DNA of 64,000 bases from Solibacteraceae bacterium (GCA_026984795.1 JALSRK010000015.1:1-64000); one strand, 5' to 3'; shown: positions 8,287-17,381, counted from the stretch's first letter. Numbers and translations: made by a program. Notes: generated by a model not told the origin, from the letters alone.

Positions 8287-9171
8287 ATGAAGCGGAGAAA
8301 CTTCCTGAAAGTAGCAACACCGCTGCTCGCCTGGCGGGCAGGCCGTACGCAGTCCGATCCGAAACAGGCTGCGATCCGGTCTTCCGTGATGCTGTGGACG
8401 CTGCCTGGTTCGCTGGAGGAGAAGCTGGAGCAGGCGGCGCGGGCCGGCATCCAGTCCGTCGAGCTGGGCGGCGAGCATCTGGACTGGGACCGGGCGGAGT
8501 TGGACGCGTTCCGCCGCACGGCGCAGTCGTTCCGCCTGGGGATCGATTCCATCACGGCCATCCCGTATCAGCGGATGGACGAGTTCTCGATGGTGAATCC
8601 GGAGCGCCGGGAGGCGATGTTGGCCGAGGTGAAGCGCAACATCGAGCGGGCCAGGCGGCTCGAGTGCCCGGTGATCCTGCTGCTCACCGGACGGCGGGTT
8701 GAAGGAGTCCCCCGCAAGGAGCAATGGAAGAGCCTGGTAGAGGGGTGCAAGCGCTGCGGCGACCTGGCGGCGAAAGCAGATCTGAAAGCTGTAGTGGAGC
8801 CCCTCAACGACAAAGTCGAGACGCCGGGTTATTTCTTGACAACGGTGAAGGACGGCGTCAAGCTGATGCGCGAGGTCGCTCATCCTCACGTGGGGCTCGT
8901 CTTCGACATCTATCATGAGCAGGTCCAGACCGGGGACATCATCGACACGATCCGCGAGGCGGCCGATTTTACACGTATCTATCACGTGGCGGACGTGCCG
9001 GGGCGCCACGAGCCGGGCACCGGGGAGCTCAATTACACGAACATCTACCAGGCGATCCAGAAGACCGGCTTCCGGGGCTATATTGCAATGGAGTTCGAGC
9101 CGACGAAAGATCCGGTGGCTTGTCTCATCGCCGCCGTGGACCAGATGCGGGAAGCCCTGGCGGTCCCCTGA
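8287..9171 (+). CDS. Tat-exported sugar phosphate isomerase/epimerase (hydroxypyruvate isomerase-like TIM barrel)
   Basis: The 294-residue protein starts with a twin-arginine signal (MKRRNFLKVATPLLAW) and continues as a xylose-isomerase-like TIM barrel. The C-terminal half carries metal-site motifs close to hydroxypyruvate isomerase: EPLN, FDIYHEQ, HVADVPGRHEPGTGELNY and MEFEP, supplying Glu, Asp, His and Glu ligands. Exported members of this superfamily are common in Acidobacteriota and Planctomycetes, often with unknown sugar substrates. The ATG at 8287 was chosen because it begins the Tat signal; the in-frame TTG at 8257 would sit inside the promoter. It is divergent from trpEG. Confidence 0.88.
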   Translation: MKRRNFLKVATPLLAWRAGRTQSDPKQAAIRSSVMLWTLPGSLEEKLEQAARAGIQSVELGGEHLDWDRAELDAFRRTAQSFRLGIDSITAIPYQRMDEFSMVNPERREAMLAEVKRNIERARRLECPVILLLTGRRVEGVPRKEQWKSLVEGCKRCGDLAAKADLKAVVEPLNDKVETPGYFLTTVKDGVKLMREVAHPHVGLVFDIYHEQVQTGDIIDTIREAADFTRIYHVADVPGRHEPGTGELNYTNIYQAIQKTGFRGYIAMEFEPTKDPVACLIAAVDQMREALAVP

Positions 9172-9192
9172 CCCGGCCCCCTGCCGGCCAGC

Positions 9193-9828
9193 TCAGGCCC
9201 CCAAGTTGACGCCCTTTACGATGACGGAGATCGGCGTCTCGCCCACCTTCACGCTGAGCACCCAGTCTTCTCCCGTCTGGGCCAGCCCTTGCTGCCAATC
9301 GCCCGGCTCGGCCTTCCAAACGGGGATGACCGCCGGGTGGCGCGTGCCGGAGGCTTTTCGGCTCATGTCCATCAGTTGGTCGAAGCTGGGCGTGGCGTTG
9401 GCGTCCTTGTCGATGGAAGCTGGAGAAAGCACCAGGAAGTCCCGGCTGGGCTCCACGCCTTGATGCGCACCGTCAACCGGATAGTAACTGAAGCGCAGCG
9501 TGTAGACGCCGGGCCGGATCTTCTGGCCGCGGCGGTCTTCGCCGCCATTCGGGTAGCGGATGACACCGATCAGCGTGCCGTGGGGCACCGTGTCCCAAGT
9601 GACGTCAACTTCGCCGGTGGGAGGGCCCTCGGGGGAGTCTTTGCGGAACCAGAGTTCCGCGTAGACCTGGCCTTGGTCATCGACAACCTTATAGCCCTGG
9701 GGGGCGAGAATCGCCACTATGCCGGGCGAAAGCTCGCCAGGTGGTGGGCCGGCGGGCTGAAGCGCGTAGCCGGCCCACAGAAGTGCGGCGACCGAGACTG
9801 ACATCAATAGCAACAGAAACCGTTTCAT
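9193..9828 (-). CDS. Hypothetical secreted protein, 211 aa
   Basis: I do not recognise the family. It has a signal peptide (MKRFLLLLMSVSVAALLWAG) and a hydrophilic, probably beta-rich mature part with WDTVPHGTLIGVIRYPNGG and RPGVYTLRFSYYPVDGAHQG, which resembles small exported proteins that carry an immunoglobulin-like fold. The ATG at 9828 has an AGGAG element ten bases upstream; an upstream in-frame extension lacks both signal peptide and ribosome site. It is convergent with the isomerase gene (21 bp between stops) and divergent from the phosphate transporter. Confidence 0.75.
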   Translation of the reverse strand: MKRFLLLLMSVSVAALLWAGYALQPAGPPPGELSPGIVAILAPQGYKVVDDQGQVYAELWFRKDSPEGPPTGEVDVTWDTVPHGTLIGVIRYPNGGEDRRGQKIRPGVYTLRFSYYPVDGAHQGVEPSRDFLVLSPASIDKDANATPSFDQLMDMSRKASGTRHPAVIPVWKAEPGDWQQGLAQTGEDWVLSVKVGETPISVIVKGVNLGA

Positions 9829-9932
9829 GCGCTCATCGCTCCTCACAATGTGGCCTACCACTTTAATGTTACGCAACTCGAGCGCAGACATGCGCCGGCG
9901 GGGCTCGTCAGACCCCGCAAATCAGAACGAAC

Positions 9933-9978
9933 CTGTAACGGATCTGTAACGCGGCTGACACACGCAGGCGGATACAAT
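9933..9978 (+). promoter_or_regulatory. PHO-box-like triple repeat and -10 element of the Na/Pi transporter gene
   Basis: Three seven-base units, CTGTAAC (9933-9939), CTGTAAC (9944-9950) and CTGACAC (9955-9961), are each separated by four bases, the 11-bp period of PhoB-type boxes (model unit CTGTCAT). TACAAT (9973-9978) follows at the distance expected when PhoB replaces the -35 element. The gene below encodes a phosphate transporter, which fits. Confidence 0.72.
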
Positions 9979-9994
9979 ACGGTGCATAAACCCC

Positions 9995-11158
9995 ATGCAA
10001 CCCCTGGCGACGCCCCGCGCATTGCAGAAACAGATCACCGCCTCACCCTGGTTCGGAGCCGTTCTTGCCTTTCTGGCGCTCTACGTGTTCCTGGTGGCGG
10101 TGCATGGCCTCGGGGGCGGCTTCAAGTCATTGGGCGGCGGGCTGCTGGAAGGGTTTTTCCGAGCGACGACCAATCCGTTTCTGGGCTTGATCATCGGCTT
10201 GCTGACGACCACCATCGTCCAGAGCTCTTCGGTGACGACCTCGCTGATCGTGGCGATGGTCGCGGCGCCGGAGAACCCGCTGCCGATTGCCAACGCAGTG
10301 CCGATGGTCATGGGGGCGAACATCGGGACGACGGTGACGAACACGATCGTCTCCCTGGCTCACATGGGACGGCCCGACGAATTCCGGCGGGCCTTCGCGG
10401 TGGCGACATGCCATGATTTCTTCAACTTCTTCTCTGTCTTGATACTGCTGCCGCTCGAACTGGGAACGGGGTACCTGCAGAAGTCCGCCACGTGGATCGC
10501 TTCGGAACTGGCGGGTTCGGTAGAGGGCGTCCATTATCACAGCCCTATCAAGGCGGCGATCAAGGCCGGAGCGAAACCGCTGCATGCTTTCGCTGCCTTC
10601 ATCAGTGATTCGACCCACGTCCAAGCGATCCTGACGATCACCATCTGCGGCGTGCTGATCTACGCATCGCTACTGACGCTGGTGCGGCTGATGCGCACCT
10701 TGCTGCGGGAGAAAGTGGAAGCAGCCGTCTCGCGGGCGCTGGACAGGAATCCGGTGTTCGCGATGCTGATCGGGCTGGTGGTGACGGCGATCATCCAGTC
10801 GAGTTCGATCACGACCTCACTGCTCGTGCCGCTGGGCGGCGCGGGAATCATCACCCTCGCCCAGGCGTTTCCGGTAACCATCGGCGCCAACATCGGGACC
10901 ACGGTCACGGCGCTGCTGGCGTCGCTGGCGGTCACCGGCGAGAACGCGACCGCGGGGGTGGCGATCGCACTGGTGCATTTGCTGTTCAATCTGAGCGGCA
11001 CCGTACTGATCTATCCGGCGCCCCAGATTCGGCGCCTGCCGCTGGCAGCAGCCCGCCTGCTGGCCGAGGTGGCGGGCCGCAACCGGGTGTTGGCGCTGGC
11101 TTATGTTGGTGGACTATTCTATCTGTTGCCGATGGTCCTGGCCGCGCTGAACCACTAG
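9995..11158 (+). CDS. Na+/phosphate cotransporter (Na_Pi_cotrans, NptA-like)
   Basis: This 387-residue inner-membrane protein carries the two inverted repeats of the SLC34-type family. The first has TTTIVQSSSVTTSLIVAMV and MGANIGTTVTNTIVS; the second has AIIQSSSITTSLLVPLG and TIGANIGTTVTALLAS. The QSSS motifs form the substrate and sodium site. About nine hydrophobic segments are visible. It imports phosphate with sodium. A PHO-box-like repeat lies just upstream and a PhoU-domain gene just downstream, as in many phosphate operons. The predicted transcript has a leader of about ten bases without a Shine-Dalgarno sequence. Confidence 0.93.
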   Translation: MQPLATPRALQKQITASPWFGAVLAFLALYVFLVAVHGLGGGFKSLGGGLLEGFFRATTNPFLGLIIGLLTTTIVQSSSVTTSLIVAMVAAPENPLPIANAVPMVMGANIGTTVTNTIVSLAHMGRPDEFRRAFAVATCHDFFNFFSVLILLPLELGTGYLQKSATWIASELAGSVEGVHYHSPIKAAIKAGAKPLHAFAAFISDSTHVQAILTITICGVLIYASLLTLVRLMRTLLREKVEAAVSRALDRNPVFAMLIGLVVTAIIQSSSITTSLLVPLGGAGIITLAQAFPVTIGANIGTTVTALLASLAVTGENATAGVAIALVHLLFNLSGTVLIYPAPQIRRLPLAAARLLAEVAGRNRVLALAYVGGLFYLLPMVLAALNH

Positions 11159-11186
11159 GCGCAGCCGGAAGACTCAGGAGGTCACC

Positions 11187-11885
11187 ATGCTTCAAGAACT
11201 ACTATCGATCTTCCGGGCCGAGTCACCGCTGCAGAAGATGGCGAGCAATTTTTCGGAAATGCTCACCATCAGCCGCGAACTCGTCGAAAAGGCGGGAGAA
11301 GCTTTCTTCAAACACTCCATCTCACCCGAAGAGCGGACGGCCTTGCAGAAGAAGGACGTTCGGGTGAACAAACTGGAACGCCGGATCCGCAAGCAGGTGA
11401 TCTTCCACTTGTCCATCGACGGCAAGACCCCGGACCTGCCGTACTGCCTGTTGCTGATGAGCCTGGTGAAGGACGTCGAGCGCATCGGCGATTACGCGAA
11501 GGAGTTGGCCACGCTCGCCGACCTGCCCTGCGGCACGTTCCCCGAGGGGGCACTGTTCGACGAGCTCAAGGAGATCCGCGCTGGGGTGGAAGCCGACTAC
11601 CGGAGTGCGGTGGAGGTCGTGCAGGCTGCCGACCGGGAACGGGCTGTCGAGTTGATCCACTGCGGGCGGGACACGGTGGAACGGTGCGAACAGTTGATCC
11701 AGCGGATCGCCCAGAGCGACCACACGGCGGGCGAGGCGGTGATCCTCACACTGGGGACCCGCTTCTACCAACGGATTGCCGGCCACGTTCTGAACCTGTT
11801 GTCGAGCGTCGTTGTGCCCTTGCACAAGCTGGACTACTACGACGAGAAAGACATCGCCAAGGCGGAGAAGAAGCTCGGCGGGTAA
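11187..11885 (+). CDS. PhoU-domain protein
   Basis: This 232-residue all-helical protein has the PhoU pattern of two related three-helix bundles; the regions around LLLMSLVKDVERIGDYAKEL and LTLGTRFYQRIAGHVLNLLSSVV contain the metal-binding E/DxxxD-like positions of the family. PhoU proteins modulate phosphate transporters and PhoR-type kinases. Its position 28 bp after the Na/Pi cotransporter, with a strong AGGAGGT ribosome site, suggests it controls that transporter. NptA-type transporters often carry such a domain fused at the C-terminus; here it is a separate gene. Confidence 0.88.
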   Translation: MLQELLSIFRAESPLQKMASNFSEMLTISRELVEKAGEAFFKHSISPEERTALQKKDVRVNKLERRIRKQVIFHLSIDGKTPDLPYCLLLMSLVKDVERIGDYAKELATLADLPCGTFPEGALFDELKEIRAGVEADYRSAVEVVQAADRERAVELIHCGRDTVERCEQLIQRIAQSDHTAGEAVILTLGTRFYQRIAGHVLNLLSSVVVPLHKLDYYDEKDIAKAEKKLGG

Positions 11886-11904
11886 GGCCCGGCGGGCGGC
11901 TCGG

Positions 11905-12882
11905 TCACTGCTTCACTAGTTCCACCCGGCGGTTCTTCGCCCGCCCCTCTTCGGTGTCGTTACTGGCGATGGGAGCGAGCAGACCGACCCCCATGGGGGC
12001 CAGCCTGCCCGCGTCGATGCCGTAGTTTTTCACCAAGGCATGCACGACGGCCTCGGCTCGCCGCCGTGACAGGTCCATGTTGTAGTCCAGATCGCCGACG
12101 TTGTCGGTGTGGCCGACGACGTAGAGCTTCAACCCCGGATCCTGCTCGAGGAGCTTGGCGATTTCGCTCAGTGTAGATTCCGACTCAGGCTTGATCTCGG
12201 CCTTGCCGGTATCGAAATAGAGCCCGTAGAGCGCCACGCTGCCTTTGGCCGCGATGTCCCGGGCCATGGTTTCGGCGTTGACGATCTCGCCGGTATCTTC
12301 AGCCTCGCTCTCGATGACGTCGAGCTGCACCAGAACGCGGCCCTCGAACTTCGTATGGGGGGATGTGTGCTCGAAAACGAAGAGCGAGACGTAGACGTCT
12401 CCTTCCGAGCGAGGGAGCCTGGCGGAGAGGTAGCGTTCGTCCTTGAAGTGCCCGCTCAACGTGTACTCGTACAGCTCATTGGCGAGTGTGGGGGTAAAGT
12501 TGAAGAGACTCCCGCAGGCCGGTGAGAAACAGGAAAACAGCACTTCGAAGCCGGCCTTTTTGAGCGCCCTCTCGTAAGTCCGGTAGACCTGCAGCGTAGA
12601 ACTGCGCGGCGGGGTCAAATAGAGGATGCGGGTGATCTTCCCTTCCAGGCGCTTGCTCTTTTTCAGAACGACCTTGTCGTTCTTGTCCCTGGTCTGCGGG
12701 CCCAGGGCGATGGTGAATTCGTTGTAGTCACGCTGGTCGTAGCCGATAATCGTGGAGCCCTTGAACCGGCCGATCAGCGGGTGGTCCTGGCTGCCGGCTT
12801 TGTCGCCGCCCTGCGCCCACAGCGGCGCAACAACGAGAAACAGGCAATAGATGCCGCACGCGCGACTGAGTGGTGTTGTCAT
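11905..12882 (-). CDS. OmpA-family protein with N-terminal DUF4892-like domain
   Basis: The 325-residue protein starts with a signal peptide (MTTPLSRACGIYCLFLVVAPLWAQ). Residues 30-190 resemble DUF4892, a domain of unknown role found before OmpA modules. The C-terminal 110 residues form the peptidoglycan-binding OmpA fold (GLYFDTGKAEIKPESESTL, VVGHTDNVG, NMDLSRRRAEAV, NRRVELV). It probably sits in the outer membrane or periplasm and tethers to the cell wall. The ATG at 12882 has a strong GGGAGGAG upstream. It is convergent with the PhoU gene. Confidence 0.88.
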   Translation of the reverse strand: MTTPLSRACGIYCLFLVVAPLWAQGGDKAGSQDHPLIGRFKGSTIIGYDQRDYNEFTIALGPQTRDKNDKVVLKKSKRLEGKITRILYLTPPRSSTLQVYRTYERALKKAGFEVLFSCFSPACGSLFNFTPTLANELYEYTLSGHFKDERYLSARLPRSEGDVYVSLFVFEHTSPHTKFEGRVLVQLDVIESEAEDTGEIVNAETMARDIAAKGSVALYGLYFDTGKAEIKPESESTLSEIAKLLEQDPGLKLYVVGHTDNVGDLDYNMDLSRRRAEAVVHALVKNYGIDAGRLAPMGVGLLAPIASNDTEEGRAKNRRVELVKQ

Positions 12883-13176
12883 GAATCTCCTCCCAGAATC
12901 GTTTGTCGATGACCGCCGCCAGGCGGCGGCGCTCAATCGGTGGGAATGGCCCTTCCTATCCCGGCTGTTCAACTGGACGTGTTACCGAGATCGGGAATGG
13001 AGGAGCCAGCTTACGCCTCCACCTGAGCATTCCCGGCCGGAGAACCGGCGGCGTTCCCAGTTCGCAAGCGCGCCGGCGCGTCCGGACACCGGGTTCATGA
13101 TGGATATACACTCGCACTCCTGCCGTTGTCAAGATACGCCGCGGGTGGGCGCCGGCGGGCACAGCGGGAAGGCCGC
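12883..13176. other. 294-bp intergenic region, nothing recognised
   Basis: The upstream region of the minus-strand OmpA gene follows the 3' end of the minus-strand TPR gene. I see no convincing ORF, intrinsic terminator or structured RNA in it. Confidence 0.5.
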
Positions 13177-14085
13177 CTATCGGTCTTCGGGCCCCGGCGC
13201 AGGCGGCGCGACGGGCAGACCCGTTCCTTGTCCGGTTGCCGTTTCGCCGCCGCTCTCGAGCAGAGAATCGAGCTGGGCGAGCATGCGGGCAGCAGCGGGG
13301 TCGTTCGGATTGGCCGCGCGGAGCTGGTCCATCAATGGACGGACTTCGGTGTAAAGCCCCATCTGGATGTAGAGCCGGGCAAGGTTGCCGTAGGCGCGGG
13401 TGAGGCGCGGGTCGAGCTCGATCGCCTTGCGGTACATTTCGATAGCGCGGCCCGTGTTCTCCTGCCTCTCGTAAGCCATGCCGGCGTTGTTGTATACGGA
13501 GGCGTCGCTGGGGTTGAGCAGCATGGCCTGCTCGAACTCGCGGAGGGCGGCTTCGTAGTCGCCTTTCATACCGTAGGCGACGCCGAGCATGTCGTGGTAG
13601 CCGGCTGACCGCGGGCGGAGTTGCAGGGCGCCCCGGTAGTAGCGGATCGCCTCGTCCGGCCGGTCGAGTTCCAGGTAAGCCTTGCCGATGTTGGCCAAGG
13701 TTTCCGGCGAAGAGGGATCCAGGCGGGCCACTTCTTCGAAAGCGCGTATCGCTTCCTGATAGCGTCCTGTCCGGGCGAGCTGGACGGCTTTCTGGAAGCG
13801 CTCTTGGGCCTGGGCGACCTTTGCCGGAGGTTTCTGAGCTGGCGACGGCAGGGGCGTAGGGGAGATCGGGGCGGGCGGAACCGAAGCGCTGGGAGCGGGC
13901 GACGCCGGGGCCGCCGGCTCCGGCGTGACAGGCGTCTCCTCGGCAGGCGACCGGTGGGCGGCGAACCAGGCGGCCGTCCCTCCGGCCAAGAGAACAGCGG
14001 CGCCGGCGACCAGCCATTTCGGGGCCGGCGAGGACCGGGAGGGTTCGGGGGGCGGTGTCCGCTTCTTGCGTCTGCGCTTGCTCAT
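13177..14085 (-). CDS. Membrane-anchored TPR protein
   Basis: This 302-residue protein starts with a very basic cytoplasmic tail (MSKRRRKKR), one membrane segment (about residues 25-42) and a Pro/Ala-rich linker to about residue 95. It then has five or six tetratricopeptide repeats (for example the units around EAIRAFEEVARLDPSSPET, EAIRYYRGALQLRP, EAALREFEQAMLLNPSDAS and RAIEMYRKAIELDP). TPRs bind proteins; the partner is unknown. The start at 14085 gives the expected positively charged N-terminus before the anchor. It is divergent from the SDR gene at 14186. Confidence 0.85.
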   Translation of the reverse strand: MSKRRRKKRTPPPEPSRSSPAPKWLVAGAAVLLAGGTAAWFAAHRSPAEETPVTPEPAAPASPAPSASVPPAPISPTPLPSPAQKPPAKVAQAQERFQKAVQLARTGRYQEAIRAFEEVARLDPSSPETLANIGKAYLELDRPDEAIRYYRGALQLRPRSAGYHDMLGVAYGMKGDYEAALREFEQAMLLNPSDASVYNNAGMAYERQENTGRAIEMYRKAIELDPRLTRAYGNLARLYIQMGLYTEVRPLMDQLRAANPNDPAAARMLAQLDSLLESGGETATGQGTGLPVAPPAPGPEDR

Positions 14086-14185
14086 CCGGGGTCTCCGCGC
14101 CTGGGTTCCTATTATCAGCCTACCGCGCCCCGGCGCCGCCAGAGTCGCCGCTCCAACTTCCCATCCGGCGGCGGCGCTTGAAATA

Positions 14186-14959
14186 ATGGGGCCCGTGAGG
14201 CTCGAAGACAAAGTTGCCGCCGTTACCGGAGCCGGAAGCGGGATCGGCCGGGCTACGGTCCTGCGCTTCGCCCGGGAGGGAGCCAGAGTATTGGCCGCGG
14301 ACATCGACTCGGGACGCGCCGAAACCGTGGCTCGGGAGGCGCAGGGCCTGGCGGGGACCGCCGAGCCGATCCGGATCGATGTGACCCTGGAGGCCGACGC
14401 CGAGCGGCTCGCCGCAGCCGCAGTGGAGCGCTTCGGCGGCCTGGACATCCTGGTGAACAACGCGGGCATCGTGATTCACGGGACGGTGGCCGACACGAGC
14501 GAAGAAGACTTCCAGCGCACCATCGACGTCAACCTGAAGGGCGTGTTCCTGTGCTCGAAATACGCCGTGCGGCAGATGCGGCACCGTGGCGGCGGCTCCA
14601 TCGTCAACGTCTCTTCGATCAACGGCATCCGGGGCAATCACTTCCACGCGGCCTATTGCGCCTCGAAGGGCGGCGTGGTGTCGCTGACGCACGCCATGGC
14701 GCTCGACCATGCGGCGGAGGGAATCCGCGTCAACTGCGTCTGCCCGGCGACGGTGGAGCACACGGGAATGGTAGATCTGGCGTTCCGTAAGGCCGAAGAT
14801 CCGGAGGCGCTGCGGCGGATGCTGCTCGACAAGCACCCGCTGGGCCGCTTCGCGACCACCGAAGAAGTCGCGGCGGCGATCCTGTTCCTGGCGAGCGACG
14901 AGGCGTCGTTTCTGACCGGTGTGGTGCTGCCGGTGGACGGCGGGAGATCGATCCGGTGA
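14186..14959 (+). CDS. SDR-family dehydrogenase
   Basis: This 257-residue classical short-chain dehydrogenase has TGAGSGIG for cofactor binding (about residues 15-22), an Asp at the end of beta-2 (LAADID), which favours NAD over NADP, NNAG, a catalytic Ser in NVSSING, YCASK as the YxxxK motif, and a DGG tail. The insert around CPATVEHTGMVDLAFRKAEDPEALR resembles 2-keto-3-deoxy-L-fuconate-type dehydrogenases, which would fit the fucosidase elsewhere in the window, but the substrate is not certain. Start is ATG 14186; the in-frame GTG at 14195 is possible. Confidence 0.87.
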   Translation: MGPVRLEDKVAAVTGAGSGIGRATVLRFAREGARVLAADIDSGRAETVAREAQGLAGTAEPIRIDVTLEADAERLAAAAVERFGGLDILVNNAGIVIHGTVADTSEEDFQRTIDVNLKGVFLCSKYAVRQMRHRGGGSIVNVSSINGIRGNHFHAAYCASKGGVVSLTHAMALDHAAEGIRVNCVCPATVEHTGMVDLAFRKAEDPEALRRMLLDKHPLGRFATTEEVAAAILFLASDEASFLTGVVLPVDGGRSIR

Positions 14960-14986
14960 GCGCGATCGGGGCGGGCCTGCTCTGCC

Positions 14987-16300
14987 CTAGGTGAGCACGG
15001 TCAGCGGATCCTGTTCGCGCAGGCCGGCGGGGGTGAGGGAGCCAACCTCGACCTCGATGATCTGGTTCGGCTCGCGGGGCCGGGCCAGTTCCACCGGAAT
15101 GTAGTTGTCGCTGAGGGCGCGGCGCTCCTCACCGAGGGTGACGACCGAGAGGCGCCGTCCGAGAAACCGCCGCCGGAACTCGAGGTTCTTGGCTGCCGCC
15201 AATTCGCGGAGGATCCGGTTCCGTCCCTTGCGAACGCGCTTCGGCACCTGGTGCGGCATCTCCGCCGCCGCGGTGCCCGGGCGCTCCGAGTAAGTAAAGA
15301 CGTGCAAATAGGTGAAGGGAAGGTTCTCGATGAAGCGGCGGTTCTCTTCGAAGTCTTCGTCGGTCTCGCCAGGAAAGCCGACCATCACGTCGGCGCCGAT
15401 GGCAGCGTCCGGCATCATCCGGCGGGCTCTCAGAACACGGTCGGCGTAATGCCGCGCGCGGTAGCGGCGGCGCATGAGCCGGAGGATGCGGTCCGAACCG
15501 GTCTGCAACGGGGCATGCACATGCTTGGCGATCCGGGGTGACTCGGCCACGAGTCCCAGCAGGTCGTCCGACCAGTCCATGGGTTCGACTGAGCTGAGCC
15601 GCAGGCGCTCGACGTCGGTCTCTTCCAACAGAAGGCGTAACAGGTCCGCCAACCGCATGCCGATCCCCGGTTCCCTGCCCCACCGGCCTAGATTGATACC
15701 GCTCAGAACGATCTCGCGGTAGTGCTGCGCCAGTTCCCGAACCTGCCGGACCACCTCGGCGGCGGGCATGCTGCGGCTACGGCCGCGAACGAAGGGGATA
15801 ATGCAAAACGAGCAGCGGTTGCTGCAGCCGTCCTGGATCTTGAGGTTCGGGCGGGTGCGGTCGCCGGAAGCCTCTTCGACCGGGGCGGCGAGAAAGTCGC
15901 GTTCGGCGAAAATGTCGCCGACGAAGATCTGGCCGTGGTAAGGGGTTCCGGACGCCTCGCCGGAGAGGATCTGCGGGATCTGGGTCTTGTGGGAGTTGCC
16001 CACCACCCAGGCGACGCCGGGTAACGCGGCGATTTCCTCGGGCGCCCTTTGGGCGTAACAGCCGGTAACCAGGATTCTGGCGCCGGGATTCTCGCGGTGG
16101 ATGCGGCGGACAGCCTGGCGGAGATCGTGATCGGCCGACGAGGTGACGGTGCAAGTGTTCAGGATCACCACGTCGGCCTCGGCCGCCTCGTGTACCTCAG
16201 CCATGCCCCGGCGCTCGAGCAGCGTCTCGATAGCGGCTCCGTCTGCCTGGGTTGCGCGGCAACCGAAATTGTGGATCAGGAACTTCCCCACTCTGTCCAC
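14987..16300 (-). CDS. mtaB: tRNA t6A37 methylthiotransferase MtaB
   Basis: This radical-SAM enzyme adds a methylthio group to t6A at position 37 of ANN-decoding tRNAs. The N-terminal UPF0004 domain has three cluster-binding cysteines (FGCRAT, NTCTVT, TGCYAQ). The radical-SAM domain has CSNRCSFC. The C-terminus carries a TRAM domain. The stretch NTCTVTSSADHDLRQ and VTGCYAQ match the MtaB branch better than MiaB or RimO. About 437 residues is normal. Homology begins near VGKFLIHNFGC, so the start is GTG 16300 or GTG 16291; the open frame further upstream is non-homologous. Confidence 0.92.
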   Translation of the reverse strand: MDRVGKFLIHNFGCRATQADGAAIETLLERRGMAEVHEAAEADVVILNTCTVTSSADHDLRQAVRRIHRENPGARILVTGCYAQRAPEEIAALPGVAWVVGNSHKTQIPQILSGEASGTPYHGQIFVGDIFAERDFLAAPVEEASGDRTRPNLKIQDGCSNRCSFCIIPFVRGRSRSMPAAEVVRQVRELAQHYREIVLSGINLGRWGREPGIGMRLADLLRLLLEETDVERLRLSSVEPMDWSDDLLGLVAESPRIAKHVHAPLQTGSDRILRLMRRRYRARHYADRVLRARRMMPDAAIGADVMVGFPGETDEDFEENRRFIENLPFTYLHVFTYSERPGTAAAEMPHQVPKRVRKGRNRILRELAAAKNLEFRRRFLGRRLSVVTLGEERRALSDNYIPVELARPREPNQIIEVEVGSLTPAGLREQDPLTVLT

Positions 16301-16484
16301 GATCTTAGCAAGGCAGGGCCGGGCGCTGGGCCAGCGAGAGCGCCGGGAGCCGGCCGGGACGGTCGCTTCTACATGGCATGTCAGAATTACACGGTGAATA
16401 ACTACGCTAACACTATGAAGACACAGTACTTGTCGATTGGCCCCGAACTTGCTCTTGATGAATGCGCGAAAGGAGAGCATGCAG

Positions 16485-17234
16485 ATGGCATTCAGATTGG
16501 ATCGGGCCAGCCTGGCGGTGGGAGTCGTGGCGATCGTCGCCACGGTGGCGTTTTCCGGCTGCGCGACCAAGAAGTTTGTGCTGAACAAGATCAATCCGTT
16601 GTCCAAGCGCGTCGATACCCTTGAAACGGCTTCCGAACAGCACGGCCAGGATATCGAAGGGCTGGAGAGGGAAGTGTCCCTGGCTGACGAACATGCGATG
16701 ACCGCCGATCAAAAGGCGGGTGAGGCCTCCCAAGCGGCGGAGATAGCTCAAGGCGAGGCCGAGAAGGCCCAAAGCGCAGCCGACCGGGCGCAGTCGGCCG
16801 CTGACCGGGCTATCCGGGGCGTGGATACCCTCGCGAACCGTTTGGAGGCGTTGGACGACTACGAGGTCGTGGCTCGCGAAACCGTCCTGTTCGCCTTCGA
16901 GAGCAGCAAGCTGAGCGACGAAGCAAGAACCAAGCTGGACGCGGCAGCGTCACGGTTGACCGGGGAAACGCCGTTCGTGATCGAAGTCAGAGGCTTCACC
17001 GACAAGACGGGCAACCCGGACTACAACTTGCGGCTGAGCGAGAAACGGGCCCAGGCGGTAGTGCGATACCTGATCACCCGGCACAACATCCCGCTGCACC
17101 GGATCTTCACGGCGGGCTTGGGCAGTGAGAACCCGGCGGCGGACAACACGACGCGAGAGGGGCGGAAGATGAACCGCCGGGTGGAGGTCACCGTTTACCA
17201 GGCGAACGTGCCACCGCTGGCGGCTGGACTGTAA
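16485..17234 (+). CDS. OmpA-family lipoprotein with Ala-rich coiled coil
   Basis: The 249-residue precursor has a lipoprotein signal ending in VAFSGC. Residues 30-115 form an alanine-rich coiled coil (AADRAQSAADRA-type repeats), reminiscent of the Lpp/OprI-like spacer. The C-terminal part is an OmpA peptidoglycan-binding domain (VLFAFESSKLSDEARTKL, VRGFTDKTGNPDYNLRLSEK, GRKMNRRVEV). It should tether the outer membrane to the cell wall. AGGAGA lies eight or nine bases before ATG 16485, better than for ATG 16479. A terminator follows 100 bp downstream. Confidence 0.9.
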   Translation: MAFRLDRASLAVGVVAIVATVAFSGCATKKFVLNKINPLSKRVDTLETASEQHGQDIEGLEREVSLADEHAMTADQKAGEASQAAEIAQGEAEKAQSAADRAQSAADRAIRGVDTLANRLEALDDYEVVARETVLFAFESSKLSDEARTKLDAAASRLTGETPFVIEVRGFTDKTGNPDYNLRLSEKRAQAVVRYLITRHNIPLHRIFTAGLGSENPAADNTTREGRKMNRRVEVTVYQANVPPLAAGL

Positions 17235-17337
17235 GAAGGGCCGCGGGCGACGTTTCCGCCTGGATTCGAGACCGCGCCGAAGGCCGAGTCGCGCGGACGC
17301 TCAACGAAGCATCTGTTCTTCCCTCGCCGACGATGAG

Positions 17338-17381
17338 AGGGCCACACCGGGGCTGTGTTCTGGGGTGGCCCTTCTTTTTTT
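17338..17381 (+). terminator. Intrinsic terminator after the OmpA lipoprotein gene
   Basis: AGGGCCAC (17338-17345) pairs with GTGGCCCT (17365-17372), extendable by a few pairs with one mismatch, and is followed by a run of T (TTCTTTTTTTG). A second small stem (CCCTC with GAGAGG) lies just before it. Confidence 0.82.

Noticed and set aside
6485-8290. 601-codon open frame antisense to trpEG
   Set aside because: Lies fully opposite a clear anthranilate synthase; low-complexity Gly/Arg/Leu composition.
9918-9930. CAAATCAGAACGA resembling the XRE operator core
   Set aside because: Only 11 of 13 bases match and the second half-site TTNTTC is missing; it lies beside the better supported PHO-box-like repeat.
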